A DNA stretch of 8,323 nucleotides from UBA1151 sp963579925 (GTDB taxonomy: Bacteria > Chloroflexota > Dehalococcoidia > Lucifugimonadales > Lucifugimonadaceae), in contig CAUZJA010000122.1 in NCBI GenBank assembly GCA_963579925.1, forward strand, positions 1 through 8,323, written 5' to 3'. Below the pieces are notes generated by a model. The model saw nothing but the letters and a program-made list of their open reading frames with translations. It ran no database searches and was not told where the DNA came from. Both the position numbers and the translations under genes were made by a program. Of this stretch, positions 6,699 to 8,323 are shown in pieces (position 1 is the first letter of the stretch; every line of letters begins with the position of its first letter).

Positions 6699-7418
6699 TT
6701 ATTGATGAGTCATCTGCTCCGGCGTGAGGGGATGTGGCTCCGGCTCTATGATGAGGTTTATCAGTCCAGAGTTGACCAGTGCTACTGCGTTCACCAAATG
6801 TAACGCTGCGAGGGCCAATGGCGGACCTATCAGCGCCAGAATAAGTGCCTCCCAGAGCTCTTCAACCAGCCAGAATCCAAGATCTATATCTGTGAGATTT
6901 ATCAACAGAGGTGCAGCGGTAACCATACTTGCCACCCCAAGAGCAGAAACGGTCACAACAAACGAGATTGCCCCAACGGGGAATCGGCCGATCAAGTAGA
7001 GAATCGTGAGCCAGGTTCTTGGGCTTTTGAGATGCGCCTTCACCATACTTACAGCGTCATCTGAATCAGACTTCGGCGTAACTATGGGTTTGATATCAGT
7101 CCTGAGAAGAAGAATTGCTGCCTCTCGCTCAATTCCAAACAGGATCCATACGCCAGTAGCCAGACCTCCCAGAACAATCAAACCGATGCCCACCGGGGCC
7201 AGAGCAATCGACAACACAAGAGCTGTGAGTGTGAATGTTGTGACAAACAGGCTCAGCGGGAGGCCAATTAGCAAGTAGAAAATCCGCGAGTACGTCCTGG
7301 ACCGGAAGGCCACAGCGTACAGGGAGTTCAACTGAAATCCACCGTTCGTCGAAGGCGTTTCAAATGTGTCTCCCGCAGGGGAATAGATGGACGTGGATTC
7401 TTGAGTCTGATTTGTCAC
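6699..7418 (-). CDS. Multi-span membrane protein, putative-sensor domain without a kinase
   Basis: This is a 239-residue membrane protein with a polar N terminus (1-40) and hydrophobic stretches at about 46-68, 70-96, 138-173 and 188-214. It contains an internal duplication: RTYSRIFYLLIGLPLSL (41-57) matches RTWLTILYLIGRFPVGA (134-150), each followed by a long hydrophobic hairpin. This resembles the 'putative sensor' region (Pfam PF13796 type) found at the N terminus of many actinobacterial and Chloroflexota histidine kinases, but here no HATPase or DHp domain follows. The protein ends in a short polar tail. Function is unknown. It could receive a membrane or envelope signal, or simply anchor a partner. 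The next gene, 1 nt downstream, is the kelch lipoprotein. The start is GTG 7418 with no Shine-Dalgarno, consistent with a leaderless mRNA. Confidence 0.75.
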   Translation of the reverse strand: MTNQTQESTSIYSPAGDTFETPSTNGGFQLNSLYAVAFRSRTYSRIFYLLIGLPLSLFVTTFTLTALVLSIALAPVGIGLIVLGGLATGVWILFGIEREAAILLLRTDIKPIVTPKSDSDDAVSMVKAHLKSPRTWLTILYLIGRFPVGAISFVVTVSALGVASMVTAAPLLINLTDIDLGFWLVEELWEALILALIGPPLALAALHLVNAVALVNSGLINLIIEPEPHPLTPEQMTHQ

Positions 7419-7425
7419 GCAAATT

Positions 7426-7431
7426 AGTATA
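7426..7431 (-). promoter_or_regulatory. Candidate -10 box giving a leaderless mRNA for the sensor-kelch unit
   Basis: The minus strand reads TATACT, then exactly 7 nt (AATTTGC), then the GTG start at 7418. That spacing would put the first transcribed base at or next to the start codon. There is no Shine-Dalgarno in between and no good -35 hexamer 15-19 nt upstream, as is usual for leaderless promoters of this -10-dominated kind. Confidence 0.45.
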
Positions 7432-7678
7432 CGGACGAGAGGGCGTAGAAAACCTCATTACACGGGGCTACGCTGGCGCATGTGTGGGTTCCACCCTACT
7501 GATTGCACTAAATACGGATGATGTGCCCTGATCCGCAACCTAATCTGGACTTATACACAGCAAGTTCTCGGAACCCGGGGACCAATCCAGATTACGAACC
7601 GCATCATCCGCCTCGCATCGCCATTCTCATTGCGAATCAGGCCAGTCGCCCCGCACAATCGTTGATGACTCGTTCACG
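7432..7678. other. Divergent intergenic region, possibly holding decayed coding sequence
   Basis: This lies between the left-going sensor gene and the right-going surface-protein gene. I see no promoter or ribosome binding site for the right-going gene. From 7544 onward the reading frame of the surface protein is open on the plus strand but has no ATG, GTG or TTG before 7679. A 76-codon plus-strand frame from ATG 7518 overlaps it in another phase and looks like chance, or the remains of a frameshifted 5' end. Confidence 0.5.
7541..7594. repeat. Perfect 9-bp inverted repeat with 36-nt loop
   Basis: TAATCTGGA (7541-7549) is the exact reverse complement of TCCAGATTA (7586-7594). The loop contains a smaller GTTC-TCG-GAAC hairpin (7564-7574). 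It could be an operator for a dimeric regulator between the divergent genes, an RNA structure, or a chance match. The left arm includes the TAA that closes the surface-protein frame upstream. Confidence 0.35.
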
Positions 7679-8323
7679 ATGGACACAATTGCGCCAACGA
7701 TATCTGCCGTCACACCGATTGATGGAGACTTTGTCTTCCCTTCCAACGTAGAAGTCTCATTTACCGTGGATGACGTTGGGGCGGGAATCAACACCGAAAG
7801 AATCGAGCTTCATCTGGACAACGACAAGGATGGTGTAACGGTTGATGACACGGATATGTTCGCTATTCCTGCGGCAGATGTGACCACGATCGGTGGCTCC
7901 CAGATAATCAACATACCCATGCCAAATCTTGGCGCAGATGGAACCGCCTCCTGGTTTGTGAAGATATTCGATATTGCAGGCAACAGCACTCGATCAGACG
8001 CAGATCTATCTACCGATGGCGATCAGGATGGGATCGTCATTATTGACACTCTGCCTCCTCGCATTATTTCAGCTGTGGCGGGAGAGCGATTTGATGATGA
8101 AAGCGAGGAGATCGTGGTGGATCAGGCTGAGTGGGTCCACATCACTTTTGATGAAGACATAGTCCCGGAGTCAGTCGTTCCAGTCCTCGTGTCGGTGAAC
8201 GGCAGGCAGGCTGACTTAGCCATCACGCCTGCGGCTATGCCCGCTTCTCTTTTCTTGCACGTGCCGAAGCTACAAGGCAACCCCGACGAATTGGACCTGG
8301 GAGCTGGCACCGTTCAGGACCCA
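7679..8323 (+). CDS. Ig-like, calcium-loop surface protein, partial (right edge) with doubtful 5' end
   Basis: There are 215 codons with no stop, running off the window. Domain 1 (about 2-120) opens with DTIAPTISAVTP and reads as an Ig/cadherin-like module. Domain 2 (from about 123) opens with the related DTLPPRIISAV and resembles bacterial SbsA-type Ig domains (HITFDEDIVPESVV at 154-167, GAGTVQDP at 208-215). Two acidic DxDxDG loops, D47-x-D49-x-D51-G and D113-x-D115-x-D117-G, are typical of calcium-stabilised extracellular repeats. Such proteins are secreted adhesins or S-layer-like proteins. Oddly, there is no signal peptide and no RBS before ATG 7679, and the frame stays open upstream to 7544 with domain-like text (TIVDDSFT just before the Met). 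The true start may therefore be lost through a frameshift, truncation or assembly error. I chose ATG 7679 as the only start codon in the frame. Confidence 0.7.
   Translation, partial: MDTIAPTISAVTPIDGDFVFPSNVEVSFTVDDVGAGINTERIELHLDNDKDGVTVDDTDMFAIPAADVTTIGGSQIINIPMPNLGADGTASWFVKIFDIAGNSTRSDADLSTDGDQDGIVIIDTLPPRIISAVAGERFDDESEEIVVDQAEWVHITFDEDIVPESVVPVLVSVNGRQADLAITPAAMPASLFLHVPKLQGNPDELDLGAGTVQDP

Noticed and set aside
7518..7745. 76-codon plus-strand frame starting MMCPDPQPN, considered as the real start of the surface protein
   Set aside because: It is in a different phase from the Ig-like frame, has no signal peptide or RBS, and could contribute only through a frameshift that I cannot show.

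Overview
The window is a protein-coding stretch from a bacterium that I would place, as an inference only, in the Chloroflexota, most plausibly a marine Dehalococcoidia/SAR202-type lineage. The reasons are moderate-to-high GC, frequent GTG starts, a lipoprotein with a long Pro/Thr linker, two SDR dehydrogenases side by side, and a kinase-less 'putative sensor' membrane protein. There is no rRNA, tRNA, CRISPR array or recognisable transposase, so the taxonomy rests on protein style alone.

Positions 1-5301 (all minus strand, read right to left) look like one long, tightly packed operon. In order of transcription it encodes: a small orphan protein (4876-5301), a YbaK/ProX-like aminoacyl-tRNA deacylase homologue (4371-4874), a calcineurin-like metallophosphoesterase (3306-4370), an SDR with NADP-type residues (2500-3309), an SDR with NAD-type residues (1595-2419), a JAMM/MPN metallopeptidase (1104-1595), a P-loop kinase-like ATPase (521-1090), and the N-terminal part of an NfeD-type membrane serine protease (1-475, running off the edge). 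Several junctions overlap or abut (ATGA, TAATG, 0-1 nt gaps), which suggests translational coupling. The only sizeable gap in the first seven genes is 80 nt, upstream of the second SDR, and it holds a very strong ribosome binding site. A weak promoter candidate lies before 5301.

Positions 5381-7418 (minus) hold a two-gene unit. A multi-span membrane protein of the putative-sensor type, with an internal duplication, is followed 1 nt later by a kelch-repeat lipoprotein that reads as a complete seven-bladed propeller on a Pro/Thr stalk. A TATACT box placed exactly 7 nt before the GTG of the first gene suggests a leaderless transcript.

Positions 7419-8323 hold a short divergent intergenic region and then the plus-strand coding sequence of a large Ig-like, calcium-loop-bearing surface protein. 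It runs off the right edge and lacks a visible signal peptide or a convincing start, so its 5' end may be damaged, frameshifted or truncated.

I did not find a clearly new system. The items most worth a second look are the sensor-kelch pair, the start-less surface protein, the YbaK homologue with Asn at the usual Lys position, and a JAMM peptidase translationally coupled to an SDR.
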